From Tumidithrix helvetica (GTDB lineage: Bacteria; Cyanobacteriota; Cyanobacteriia; Pseudanabaenales; Pseudanabaenaceae), in NCBI RefSeq assembly GCF_965232925.1, contig NZ_CBDDRA010000007.1, forward strand, positions 152,581 to 216,580: a stretch of DNA of 64,000 bases, given 5' to 3'. The position numbers and the translations under genes were made by a program. The notes beneath the pieces were generated by a model. That model saw nothing but the letters and a program-made list of their open reading frames with translations. It was not told the origin of the DNA and ran no database searches. This document shows, one piece after another, positions 53,629 through 61,864 of the stretch. Numbering within the stretch: the stretch's first letter is position 1; the number at the start of each line of letters is the position of its first letter.

Positions 53629-54171
53629 CTATTCTTTGGCAGAAAAGAGCGTTTGCCACTCTTGCACAAAAGATGGTGGAACCGATAGATGAATCTCTTC
53701 ACCATTGCTCGCTGACAGAATCAACATGAGAGGGATTTCTACCTGTAACTTCGGCAATATCGGCTGAAGATTATACTGTCCTACGCTAGGTTCTGGTGCT
53801 GACAAATCCGTAAAAATAAAACTCGAAGTATCATCAGCGGTCAAGGTTCCGCCTAGCGAATTAGCCAACAATAAAGGTTTGCTGCGATCGATGTCTACCA
53901 TACCTGGAAAACCAACTAAACGCAGATCGAAGCTCGTTTTACCATTGGGAGGAATCCGTTTAAATGCGATCGCTTGCCAGCTATTTCCATGCTGATCTTT
54001 GAGGGTTTGCCTAGATTGGTAAACCATTTGTCCAGGGGCTTCTTGAAGTTGCGTAATGGCTGCGGCTGCATGGAGATCCGTAAAGGTTCCTAACCCCAGA
54101 GATACCATCGAAACAATAGTTAACAGCAAAAAGAAATGGGAAAATATCTTTCTCAGAAAATATCCAATCAT
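53629..54171 (-). CDS. DUF3122 protein
   Basis: 180 residues from the ATG at 54171, which has GAGAGGA six bases upstream; an earlier ATG exists at 54195. An N-terminal signal peptide (IFSHFFLLLTIVSMVSLGLGTFTDLHAAA) precedes a beta-rich domain typical of DUF3122: GQMVYQSRQTLKDQHGNSWQAIAFKR, LRLVGFPG, DIDRSKPLLLAN, PPSFVQEWQTL. The family is nearly confined to cyanobacteria and plastid lineages and has no known function. Expected in periplasm or lumen. Confidence 0.82.
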   Translation of the reverse strand: MIGYFLRKIFSHFFLLLTIVSMVSLGLGTFTDLHAAAAITQLQEAPGQMVYQSRQTLKDQHGNSWQAIAFKRIPPNGKTSFDLRLVGFPGMVDIDRSKPLLLANSLGGTLTADDTSSFIFTDLSAPEPSVGQYNLQPILPKLQVEIPLMLILSASNGEEIHLSVPPSFVQEWQTLFSAKE

Positions 54172-54273
54172 AAAAAATCCTCTCTTTGAATTCATTCCTT
54201 TGATTAGAGGAAGACTTATCTCTTCTCTCCCTCACGATCCTCGATTGGGTCTAGCAGCACAAGTAATTATCTC

Positions 54274-54738
54274 TTACTTTTCCAAAGGTTCTCCTGCTGC
54301 TTTCCAACCCTGAATGCTGGGAGGAAAAGCCCTCACGTTAGTATGTCCCAACATTTGCAAAGTCATTACTCCCATTGCCGATCGATAGCCCGTTGTACAA
54401 TAGAGAACGATCGGCTGATTTTGGGGGATTTTATCAAGATTTGCGGTTAAGGTTTGCAAGGGGATATTCATGGCATTTGGAATGTGCCCAGAAGCATATT
54501 CAGAAGGCTGCCTAACATCAATTAATAAAGCATTGTCGCTTTTGATAATATTTTTGAGATCTTCTATGCTTTTGATTGTGAAATAGTCAAGAGGAAGCGA
54601 AGTTAAAAAGCGATCGATCGCTTCCGATAATTGGGCTTGAGGGATTAGGTTGTTAGCTATGACTGGCATTGGGGCGATCGCTAAAATACAAATACAGGAT
54701 AAAATCCCAAGAAATAATGTTAGAAAAACTTTTCTCAT
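54274..54738 (-). CDS. exported rhodanese-like protein
   Basis: 154 residues. A signal peptide (about 1-28) precedes one rhodanese domain with LLIDVRQPSEYASGHIPNAMNIPLQTL and the active Cys114 in VLYCTTGYRSAMG. The loop CTTGYRS is of the single-domain sulfurtransferase type, which moves sulfane sulfur to acceptors such as cyanide or thiols. Its periplasmic location is inferred from the signal. It lies between DUF3122 and oleate hydratase genes, all on the same strand with gaps of about 60-100 bp. Confidence 0.85.
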   Translation of the reverse strand: MRKVFLTLFLGILSCICILAIAPMPVIANNLIPQAQLSEAIDRFLTSLPLDYFTIKSIEDLKNIIKSDNALLIDVRQPSEYASGHIPNAMNIPLQTLTANLDKIPQNQPIVLYCTTGYRSAMGVMTLQMLGHTNVRAFPPSIQGWKAAGEPLEK

Positions 54739-54799
54739 ATCTTTATTCTGAAATCATCAAAAGCCTCTAGGTGTTACACTTCAGATTTGAATTGGCGAA

Positions 54800-56395
54800 T
54801 TATTGAAATGCTTTAATTACCGCATCAAGTTTTACTTTGACAGACCGATCGTGATGCAGAATCGGCGGGATTTCTTTTTCAATGCCGAGGAGTTCGTAGA
54901 CTGCTATCTGTGCCACTCGCACGGAATACTCCACCGTAAACACGACATCTTCGGGAATCTCGACAAACTGGCTGACAAAGGCAAGGTTCTTAGAGTTCTT
55001 TGGCACGGGTAACGGTCTATCCGTGTGGGCACGGGGCATAAACATGCTGGTAATGTAGGGCATTCGGCAGGGAATACAGTTGGCAGATGCGACCGTCTCC
55101 AGATCGAAATTTAGATGACCGCAAAGCTCTTGCAAGATATCTTCGCCATTACAATCAGACATCGATTTAGGCACAAAGTTACCCATGCGATCGGGGTGCA
55201 GGGCATATCCCCAAAACACTTGGACATCTGTAGGTTGATCGATAAAGTGGGGCTGATGCGCCAGTACGATCGACAGGAGCCAATTGGAATCTTTGAAGGT
55301 TACCAAACCGCCAGTCCCAGCCTCATTACCAGAGAATACCTGCATCTGGTTAAAGAAAGTCGTATCCTTGAGCGTCACCGTAAAGGATTCCCAAAACGAC
55401 TCTGGAATCGTGGAGTTAAACACCGATGGACTGCCGAACTCGGGATGGTCATATGCCAATTTTTCCCATAACTCCCAGCCACCACTGTCTTTTTTAGTCA
55501 GGTGCTTGGGTGCTTTCGTCATTGACCCAAAACTCGATGCATCAGTCATCGAACCATTTTGAAAGAAAACCAGATCGTCATCACCGATCGCCATGGTTTC
55601 TTTCCTGCGATCGCTTCGGTACTTGATTGCCTTAACGACAATCTTGTCCTCTTCGGTCTTTAGATCGAAGTCTGTTACCGTGCAATCAACCACAAATTTC
55701 ACACCCTGTGCCTTCAGCCAACTTACCAACGGTCGTACCAGGGAATCGAATTGATTATAGATCGTGCGCTTAACCCCAGCGAGGGTTTCAATTCGTGAAA
55801 ACTCCATCATAAATCGATGGAGATAACGTCTAAATTCGATCGCACTGTGCCAAGGTTGAAAGGCAAACGTGGTTGACCACATGTACCAAAAATTAGTTTG
55901 AAAGAAGGGTGGCGATAGCCAATCTGTAATGCGACTGGTGCCGAGTTTCTCTTCGTCAGCCTCGGTGAGTTTGACCAGCTCAATGCGGTCTTGCATCGAA
56001 AAACCCATCGACTCGACATCGATCTTGGCACGATTTCGATCTACGAGTCGCGCACTGGAATGAGGCTTGTGGCGATCGTTGAAGGCGATCGTCTCATCAA
56101 ACACCGTCTTGTCAGGGAAGTTTACCGAAGGGATGGATTTGAACAGATCCCAAGTGCATTCGTAGTTATCAGTTGTCAGCATCCTTCCACCGCGAAGGGT
56201 ATAGCCATATTTGGGACCACCGGCACCATCAAGGCTTCCGCCTAAAACAGGCATGGCTTCATAGATTGTAATATTACCCCCTTGGATACCGCCATCGCGA
56301 ATCATAAAGGCAGCGGCTGCCAAGGAGCCGATTCCGCCACCTACCATGTAGGCTTTACGATTAGAGACATTGGGTTCGCTGGTTTGATTTGACAT
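54800..56395 (-). CDS. ohyA: oleate hydratase
   Basis: 531 residues, within the usual range. FAD-dependent enzyme that adds water to the cis-9 double bond of oleate or related unsaturated fatty acids to give 10-hydroxy fatty acids. The FAD motif AYMVGGGIGSLAAAAFMIRDG and EAMPVLGGSLDGAG, RGGRMLTTDNYECTWDLF, and the active-site region around NFWYMWSTTFAFQPWHSAIEFRRYLHRF are typical. Its gene ends 2 bp from the next gene start, forming a unit with the release-factor-like gene upstream. With the beta-oxidation cluster it points to fatty-acid handling or detoxification. Confidence 0.92.
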   Translation of the reverse strand: MSNQTSEPNVSNRKAYMVGGGIGSLAAAAFMIRDGGIQGGNITIYEAMPVLGGSLDGAGGPKYGYTLRGGRMLTTDNYECTWDLFKSIPSVNFPDKTVFDETIAFNDRHKPHSSARLVDRNRAKIDVESMGFSMQDRIELVKLTEADEEKLGTSRITDWLSPPFFQTNFWYMWSTTFAFQPWHSAIEFRRYLHRFMMEFSRIETLAGVKRTIYNQFDSLVRPLVSWLKAQGVKFVVDCTVTDFDLKTEEDKIVVKAIKYRSDRRKETMAIGDDDLVFFQNGSMTDASSFGSMTKAPKHLTKKDSGGWELWEKLAYDHPEFGSPSVFNSTIPESFWESFTVTLKDTTFFNQMQVFSGNEAGTGGLVTFKDSNWLLSIVLAHQPHFIDQPTDVQVFWGYALHPDRMGNFVPKSMSDCNGEDILQELCGHLNFDLETVASANCIPCRMPYITSMFMPRAHTDRPLPVPKNSKNLAFVSQFVEIPEDVVFTVEYSVRVAQIAVYELLGIEKEIPPILHHDRSVKVKLDAVIKAFQ

Positions 56396-56397
56396 AT

Positions 56398-57096
56398 CTA
56401 TATCTCCGCGTTCTTTACATGGGTTGGAGTGGAGTTGTAAAATTCCCGTGCTTTTGCCAGTAGCTGGTCTTCGGTCATATGTTGTTCGTTTACGATGACC
56501 GTACCAATAACGCGCTCGGCAAGTTCGTGATGGTGTTGTTTGAGTTCAGCTAGCAGATAGTCCATCGCGCTGCTTGCTCCCGTCGCACTGCCAAAGATGA
56601 GGATCTTTTCTGCACCGCTCAGCGATCGCGCGATCGCATCGTAGAAGGGTTTGAGTTCGTGCTGGCGCTGACCGTTCGCATCGTCATCGACATTGTGTAG
56701 GTGTCGGTGCGAACCATCGGGGTCGTAAGGTACGATTCGCTCTGGCACAGTGCCATGCATCTCCGTTCTGTAAATTCTTGCCTCACGACGATCGATGATG
56801 ACTAGTAGGTGAATCCCATCCGCGATCGCTGCCTGTTCGGGTACAGCGGAACGCTCAAGGAAGTGACGAATCTGCATCAGGTCTTGAACGTCAGAGAAAT
56901 TTTTGTGGCGCGGAGGGTGAACCGTCAGGGTTTCGCCATTCCGCGCAAATTTGATACTGCCGTTGTGCTCCTCTGTGACATCGGTGAGGGCATTTAACAT
57001 CGAGCGCACATCGTGCCACTGAAGATTCCGAGCGATCGGGTGCTGAAAGACAGCATTGTAAGTGGTCTTATGAGTCCCAGACAACTGAATTCCCAT
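56398..57096 (-). CDS. release-factor-like (baeRF-type) protein
   Basis: 232 residues. The C-terminal two thirds resemble the bacterial eRF1-like (baeRF) family: LLVIIDRREARIYR, VPYDPDGSHRHLHN, AEKILIFGSATGASSAMDYLLAELKQHHHELAERVIGTVIVNEQHMTEDQLLAKAREFY. The N-terminus (LQWHDVRSMLNALTDVTEEHNGSIKFARNGETLTVHPPRHK) looks like a HicA/dsRBD-type fold. baeRF proteins are thought to bind stalled ribosomes; this is inferred for the family. It ends 2 bp before the oleate hydratase start, so the two are co-transcribed. Confidence 0.55.
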   Translation of the reverse strand: MGIQLSGTHKTTYNAVFQHPIARNLQWHDVRSMLNALTDVTEEHNGSIKFARNGETLTVHPPRHKNFSDVQDLMQIRHFLERSAVPEQAAIADGIHLLVIIDRREARIYRTEMHGTVPERIVPYDPDGSHRHLHNVDDDANGQRQHELKPFYDAIARSLSGAEKILIFGSATGASSAMDYLLAELKQHHHELAERVIGTVIVNEQHMTEDQLLAKAREFYNSTPTHVKNAEI

Positions 57097-57219
57097 TGAT
57101 TTCTCCTTGACCTAACTAGGTCATTTGTCAGAGATCGACTTCATTCAGGCAGCATGGAATCGAAGCCGAAGTCAAATTCTGTAGTAATTCAACTGATGTT
57201 TTGTAGACCTCTCCCCTAG

Positions 57220-57242
57220 CCCCTCTCCGACACAGAGAGGGG
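57220..57242. repeat. CCCCTCTC-type hairpin
   Basis: CCCCTCTC-cgacaca-GAGAGGGG in the gap 57097-57342, another member of the recurring palindrome family (compare 6417, 19446, 25168). It lies downstream of the YflT-like gene and upstream of the release-factor-like gene on the minus strand. Confidence 0.55.
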
Positions 57243-57342
57243 ACAGGAAGTTGTTCTACCCTCCTTCTCTGTGTAGGGTTTGGGAGAAGAGATCAAGCGA
57301 TCGCTCGCAAGAAGCAAACCCTTGGGTAGCAATTAGAATTGC

Positions 57343-57882
57343 TTAAACCGTAACGGCTTCACTAGCTGTCCGTTCTGCATGTTGTAGAATTTTTTTGGCT
57401 TGGGCAACTTCATCATCCGTACCTGAAACAATCACCATAAAATTCCCTGCTTTGATGCCGATCTCATACTTCAGGGCTTTCTCCTTAGGAATTCCCAAGC
57501 CGACGAGAGCACCCACCAATCCACCACCTACAGCAGCACCCACACCGCCAATAATCATTCCTTCGAGCCAGCCCGCTAGCACACCAACAACTGGCCCAGC
57601 AATAACCACTGGCCCTACGCCGGGGATAAACAAGGCTCCAGCACCCGAGAGAATGCCAAAGAGTCCGCCAAAGAAGCTGCCCCAATAGCCAGCACCTTCA
57701 GCGCCAGTCTTAGCAGTATCTTTCCAAGTCAGAAACCCGCGTACATGCTCTGTGGTTTGATAGTCTTGTCCAATGATCGAAATCTTGGTCATGTCAAAGC
57801 CCGCTTTTTGCAGTTCTAACACCGCTGCCTCCGCCTCAACATGGGTTGGGAATAAATTCGTAACTTCATGCTTGTCTGACAT
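57343..57882 (-). CDS. YflT/DUF1269-like general stress protein
   Basis: 179 residues from the ATG at 57882, with AAGGAAC upstream; the frame opens at 57909. N-terminal domain HEVTNLFPTHVEAEAAVLELQKAGFDMTKISIIGQDY is of the general stress 17M/YflT type. The centre is a Gly-rich double hairpin likely to insert in membrane (about 70-145), and the C-terminal EIGIKAGNFMVIVSGTDDEVAQAKKIL is a second small alpha/beta unit. Proteins of this plan are common in stress loci. Function unknown. Confidence 0.75.
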   Translation of the reverse strand: MSDKHEVTNLFPTHVEAEAAVLELQKAGFDMTKISIIGQDYQTTEHVRGFLTWKDTAKTGAEGAGYWGSFFGGLFGILSGAGALFIPGVGPVVIAGPVVGVLAGWLEGMIIGGVGAAVGGGLVGALVGLGIPKEKALKYEIGIKAGNFMVIVSGTDDEVAQAKKILQHAERTASEAVTV

Positions 57883-57936
57883 AATTTTAGTTCCTTTAAA
57901 AGTATTCATGGTGTAATTTCAATGCTTCGGCAAATC

Positions 57937-58545
57937 CTAATCCGTAACCAAGTCTGATGTCTGACTCCATTTCCCCGTGAAAACCATATCAGTTAATGGT
58001 TTGCGAGTTCTGGTTTCGAGTTCCTTGTCTCGTAGTGCTGCGGGTAAGGTTTGCGGATCGCCCAAATACCCGATCGCGATCGCTGCCACTGGTTCCCAAG
58101 CTTCTGGAATGCCAAACAGCGATCGCGCTTTGTCAACATCAAACCCTGCCATTTGATGAACGAATAGATCTAGGGCGATCGCCTGAGTTGCCAAGTTACT
58201 TGTGGCGGCTCCGACATCATGGAAAGCGTGACGATTTTCTTTCCCATTGTTATCGAAACATCGTTTGGCAACTGACAACATCAGCACAGGGGCACTCTGC
58301 GCCCAAGATTGATTGAATTCAACCAGACAACTGAGTAAATGGGCATACTCGGCTGGCTGGTCTTGGGTGGCAATCATAAAGCCCCAAGGCTGCTCGTTGT
58401 AGGATGAAGCTGCCCAGCGAGAGGCTTCTAACAAAATCAGCAGTTTGTCTCGTTCGACCGTGCGATTTGAGAATGCACGCGGACTCCAGCGCCCCCGAAT
58501 CAGATCGTGAACCGTATATTCAGCTTCAACCAGATTTTCGACCAT
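57937..58545 (-). CDS. nitroreductase-family flavoprotein
   Basis: 202 residues. FMN-binding nitroreductase fold: IRGRWSPRAFSNRTVERDKLLILLEASRWAASSYNEQPWGFMIAT at the N-terminus, DVGAATSNLATQAIALDLFVHQMAGFD, and WEPVAAIAIGYLGDP near the end. It probably reduces nitro compounds or quinones with NAD(P)H. It belongs to the minus-strand stress group between the YflT-like gene and dps. Confidence 0.9.
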   Translation of the reverse strand: MVENLVEAEYTVHDLIRGRWSPRAFSNRTVERDKLLILLEASRWAASSYNEQPWGFMIATQDQPAEYAHLLSCLVEFNQSWAQSAPVLMLSVAKRCFDNNGKENRHAFHDVGAATSNLATQAIALDLFVHQMAGFDVDKARSLFGIPEAWEPVAAIAIGYLGDPQTLPAALRDKELETRTRKPLTDMVFTGKWSQTSDLVTD

Positions 58546-58665
58546 GAATTCAACTCGCTAGTAAATGGTTATCGGACTGAAATCAAATTTTCTCGCCTAC
58601 TCAATCCCTCCATCCTAGGGGGCAAGAGATTCTTGCCTTAAAAACTGGGAGTTTGGAGGCAAGAT

Positions 58666-59217
58666 TTACGCAACGCCGAAGGTATAAGCGGCAATTGAGC
58701 GGTCTTGTGTATGAATCGCTGAGGTTTGCAAATGGGCTTCTAGAAACCAAAGACGTTTATCGATCGCACGCGAAACTTCGGTATAGAGATCGGTCGTGTC
58801 CGCATCGCCCAAATCCGCAGTTTGATGGATGCCCTGACGAATGGACTTAGCGTAAATAGCAAAGCGATCGGCTAAAGCCGCGATATGATCCATGCCATCC
58901 ACCGCATCAAATTCATACTCTTCTAGCTCTGACTGCTTGGCAGCAATGCGTGCGGTTCCTAGAGCATAGCCACCCAGCGTCGTAATCCGTTCCGCTACCA
59001 TGTCCACAAATTCTTCTAGCTCGGTCGCCATAGCATCGAACAGCAGGTGGAGCTGATAAAAATTGTGACCTTTGACATTCCAATGTGCTTGCTTGACTTG
59101 AGATTTGAGATCTATCGTGGATGCTAGGGTTTGGTTGAGAATTGCGATCGTCTGAATCCTAATTGTTTCAGCTAGATCGATACGGGTTGCGTAAAGAGAG
59201 GCATGATTGGAAGACAT
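58666..59217 (-). CDS. dps: Dps-type ferritin (DNA protection)
   Basis: 183 residues. Dodecameric mini-ferritin that oxidises Fe2+ with hydrogen peroxide and can bind DNA. The ferroxidase ligands are visible in QAHWNVKGHNFYQLHLLFDAMATELEEFVDMVAERI (His, Asp, Glu), then ITTLGGYALGTAR. Its place among hemerythrin, nitroreductases and CsbD-like genes fits an oxidative or starvation response. Confidence 0.92.
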   Translation of the reverse strand: MSSNHASLYATRIDLAETIRIQTIAILNQTLASTIDLKSQVKQAHWNVKGHNFYQLHLLFDAMATELEEFVDMVAERITTLGGYALGTARIAAKQSELEEYEFDAVDGMDHIAALADRFAIYAKSIRQGIHQTADLGDADTTDLYTEVSRAIDKRLWFLEAHLQTSAIHTQDRSIAAYTFGVA

Positions 59218-59329
59218 AAATTAATTCCTGATATTTGGTTTTAGTCTATGAAGCGATCGGTGGTTCTTTGTTGCAAACTTCGTCATAGCAGAGCCGATAG
59301 TAACTTCTTGATGCAAGATAGAAGCCCCG

Positions 59330-59644
59330 TCAGATTCGCTGGCACAACTTACAATTTGCGCTATCAGCCCTGTAATTTCCGATGTGAAAGATTTCCTCAT
59401 GGACGAGATATAGCGAGAGCGATTCAACGCCTAAAATCAGCCATACGTAATCGCATAAATCTTCTATTTCCATAAGTAAAGTATCCACTATCCAGGGCTT
59501 TGGGCAGTGAATGGTCAGCATACTGTGGCGATCGATCTGAATAATGCAAGATAATAAACTTTCGGCAAAAAAGCTTCGGAGCCGCTCGATGCGAAATTGC
59601 TCAAGTATCATCAGATCGTCAAGGGTGATCTCAGTGAATGGCAT
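59330..59644 (-). CDS. unrecognised small protein, paralogue of 61486-61770
   Basis: 104 residues from the ATG at 59644; an upstream TTG (59656) is possible. I do not recognise the family. It shares with the second copy the pattern ITLDDLMxLxxFRIERLRSxFAESLLxC, then CPxPWIVxxLL, IExxCDYVWLILG. The C-terminus has CKLC. No signal or membrane segment. The repeated motif blocks show this is a true gene family, perhaps a small regulator or binding protein tied to the stress island. Confidence 0.6.
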   Translation of the reverse strand: MPFTEITLDDLMILEQFRIERLRSFFAESLLSCIIQIDRHSMLTIHCPKPWIVDTLLMEIEDLCDYVWLILGVESLSLYLVHEEIFHIGNYRADSANCKLCQRI

Positions 59645-59743
59645 AGCAATTATCAAACCTCTTTTTAAAGAACAGAGCGAAACTCAGCCTAAACGCTCTT
59701 TATGCTTTTCCTGTTTAGACTGAGTCTATGGTTCTTATATGTG

Positions 59744-60205
59744 TTAAACCAAGCCTGGCCCCTTGTGACGTAGGTCATGCTCTGATGTCAGCTTACCTTT
59801 CTCATCCTCAGATAGCTCATGAAACTGATGGACACTTTCTTCCGCTTCTTGCTCTGTTTGCTGACGTAAATCCCCAGGAACATCGACATACATTTCTGGC
59901 TCGATCGCGTAGTTATTCACCAAGCCTTCATTGTCCACCGTGTAACCATCTGTGGTGTGGATTGATTTGGTATCCGTAGGGTCGTGGGGAGTATGCCCAA
60001 AGTTCTCGCCTTCCCGATGCTGGCGTGCGGCAGTTTCAGCAGGGACAATATGTCGATCGTAATGGGGAATAGATTCTAGAGAATCATCTGGGTTTGACTC
60101 TTCTTTGGCGCGATCTTTGCGATCTCCAGTCAGATCGCTCACGACTTCGTGAACTTTATCTTCAACGGTTTGGACGATCTCTTTCGCTTTATCTACTAAG
60201 CTCAT
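59744..60205 (-). CDS. CsbD-like protein with an HLIP-type N-box
   Basis: 153 residues. The start MSLVDKAKEIVQTVEDKVHEVVSDLTGDRKDRAKEE is CsbD-like. A central charged part is followed by DGYTVDNEGLVNNYAIEPEMYVDVPGDL, nearly the same as the N-terminal segment of the HLIP at 42016 (SGYTLNNDGILNNYAIEPQVYLEE), but with no following chlorophyll-binding helix. The C-terminus is acidic. Likely a soluble stress protein that may bind what the HLIP N-terminus binds. A MITE-like element sits 56 bp upstream. Confidence 0.7.
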   Translation of the reverse strand: MSLVDKAKEIVQTVEDKVHEVVSDLTGDRKDRAKEESNPDDSLESIPHYDRHIVPAETAARQHREGENFGHTPHDPTDTKSIHTTDGYTVDNEGLVNNYAIEPEMYVDVPGDLRQQTEQEAEESVHQFHELSEDEKGKLTSEHDLRHKGPGLV

Positions 60206-60557
60206 AATGTGCTCCTAATTGAATAAAAAAATGCTTACCTGAATTAATCTATTTAGATAACGTCAGTTCGGGATAAGAGAACATGAAATGCTATATATCC
60301 CAAGGATCTCCCACCCCCCTTACAAAAGGGGTGAGAATTTACTTTTCCCCTTACAAAAGGGGAATGCCCGATAGGGCAGGGGGATCAAACCCTTCGGTTC
60401 CAACAAGTTGGCTTGCTTTACTCCGAAGTCCTTAACCCGAATTTACGTTAGATAACCTACTGTTCTCCCATACAAGAATTAGAAGAATATAGGTTGATGA
60501 GAGATCTACCCCACTTTTTAGAGCGAAAAGGGAGATCTCTCAAGAACTAATGTCACC
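60206..60557. other. gap containing the MITE-like element
   Basis: 352 bp between the CsbD/HLIP-box gene and an exported protein gene. Besides the element, a short segment (60206-60252) resembles the leader seen before the csbD gene at 63416, including the TTCAGGTAAG/CTCAGGTAAG word on the minus strand. Confidence 0.5.
60261..60447. mobile_element. 187-bp MITE-like element with target duplication
   Basis: Ends are imperfect inverted repeats, CGTCAGTTCGGGATAAG and (complement of the other end) CGTAAATTCGGGTTAAG, 14 of 17 matching. TTAGATAA flanks both sides (60253-60260 and 60448-60455), as expected for an 8-bp target-site duplication. The interior holds hairpins including two CCCCTTTTGTAAGGGG palindromes around AATTTACTTTT. 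No coding frame. A related partial copy in inverted orientation is at 63748-63880. Confidence 0.7.
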
Positions 60558-60899
60558 TTACTTAGTTTTTTTCATGGCTTTATCTAGAGCATTCTCAATT
60601 TGCTCGACAACCGCAGGTCCAGAGCTGTCAGAACGGAACATCTTGTCCTTATCCATAGTGCCTTGAACCTCGTTGAGACCACCATCGGCTTTTCCTTCAA
60701 CTTCTTCAAGAGATGTAGGAGGAGACTTAAGTTCCTCTTTTGCCTTGCTAAGGATCCCCGTTGACTGGGCATTAGGGTTTGGATGGGCATCTGCCAACGC
60801 TGGGATTGCGTTGGAAAATACCAAGATCGCGCAAAATAGAACAGCAGCTAAAAAGCGAACTGCATATATTCTCGATAGAGAGATTTGGATAGATTTCAT
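60558..60899 (-). CDS. small exported protein
   Basis: 113 residues. Signal peptide (about 12-37, YAVRFLAAVLFCAILVFSNAIPALADA). The mature part is hydrophilic, GILSKAKEELKSPPTSLEEVEGKADGGLNEVQGTMDKDKMF and a C-terminal amphipathic EQIENALDKAMKK. The composition recalls CsbD-like stress proteins, with no clear family. Likely periplasmic or lumenal. Confidence 0.6.
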   Translation of the reverse strand: MKSIQISLSRIYAVRFLAAVLFCAILVFSNAIPALADAHPNPNAQSTGILSKAKEELKSPPTSLEEVEGKADGGLNEVQGTMDKDKMFRSDSSGPAVVEQIENALDKAMKKTK

Positions 60900-61025
60900 A
60901 GAGCGATTCTCCGAATATATTGGTAATAACTTGATTGAAACGATTGATTCGTAGAATTAGGCGATCGCCCCAGACATATAGGGCTGACATAGGATCGTTT
61001 CTCCCACACTAGGTTAGAGATCTTC

Positions 61026-61166
61026 TCATTTACCAAAGAACGCTTTGACATAAACGTTGTGACTAGAACGCTTTAACCTCTGCGATCGCGCATTGTTCGC
61101 GACTGCCTCTTGAACTTCTCCTTCAATATTTTGGGCGGTTGCATTGGCTTTATCCACTAAGCTCGT
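61026..61166 (-). pseudogene. csbD remnant with lost start codon
   Basis: The minus strand encodes TSLVDKANATAQNIEGEVQEAVANNARSQR, which aligns with the N-terminus of the intact csbD at 63416-63598 (MSLENKAKTTAKNVEGKVEEAVGNLTG). The initiator ATG has become ACG (61164-61166), and after about 30 codons the text leaves the family and stops at 61026. A GTG at codon 5 might start a short peptide, but the gene looks dead. Confidence 0.65.
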
Positions 61167-61204
61167 GATGCATTTTTATTGAATTTGAAGACTGCTTGCC
61201 TGTG

Positions 61205-61405
61205 TCACATTAACAATGCTGTTTCTACGACTACTATCACAGACTGTAGGGTTATTTCCTGAATGAATTGCATGAATTGATTAACCACGTTACAAAACGC
61301 AGGAAAACTTAGCTGGCAATAAATCGCTAATTGAGAAATTGGAATATTATTCAAGCATATTGAGTCAGCTTCTAGATCGAGAATAGGAAGCGCGTCAAAG
61401 GGCAA
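61205..61405 (-). CDS. unrecognised small protein upstream of the csbD remnant
   Basis: 66 residues. I do not recognise it, but it is supported by a truncated paralogue at 63629-63748 that shares FCNVVNQxxQxIQxIT and ETxL in the same frame, with the same position before a csbD gene. Here the csbD is dead and this ORF is intact; in the other copy the reverse holds. No signal peptide. The last residues ALLM end in TGA. Confidence 0.5.
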   Translation of the reverse strand: MPFDALPILDLEADSICLNNIPISQLAIYCQLSFPAFCNVVNQFMQFIQEITLQSVIVVVETALLM

Positions 61406-61485
61406 GTATCTATATGGGGGTGCAGAAAAAATCTTCGGTAACGGGTGCTTCTTAAAAATTAAACGAAGGAGAAAAATGGTTGTGC

Positions 61486-61770
61486 CTAGTTTGAGACTTT
61501 AACGTAGGTTAATTGGCGATCGCAATACATTGAGATGGCTTTAGCTCCTAAGATTAACCAGACATAATCGCAAAATTCTTCTATATTAATCAGCAAAGAA
61601 CTCACAATCCAAGGTTCAGGGCAATCAATATTTAATACATTTTGAGAATTAACGTACATCGTACAGGGCAATAAACTTTCTGCAAAAATACTTCGCAATC
61701 GTTCAATGCGAAATTTTTTAAGCAGCATCAAATCGTCGAGGGTTATTTTAGTCAGCAGATTGGGAAGCAT
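61486..61770 (-). CDS. unrecognised small protein, paralogue of 59330-59644
   Basis: 94 residues from the ATG at 61770, where the similarity to the paralogue begins (MLPNLLTKITLDDLMLLKKF). The frame is open up to 61881, which would add 37 residues and overlap the YggT gene by 17 bp; that extension has no counterpart in the paralogue. Conserved blocks FRIERLRSIFAESLLPC, CPEPWIVSSLL and EEFCDYVWLILG. Function unknown. Confidence 0.55.
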   Translation of the reverse strand: MLPNLLTKITLDDLMLLKKFRIERLRSIFAESLLPCTMYVNSQNVLNIDCPEPWIVSSLLINIEEFCDYVWLILGAKAISMYCDRQLTYVKVSN

Positions 61771-61864
61771 TATCTTGTAATTAGGGGGTGAATTGTTCAA
61801 AAAATTGTACAAAAGAGTCTGAAGTTTGTAGGCTACATTAAGCGATCGCCTACGTTCCCTCACA

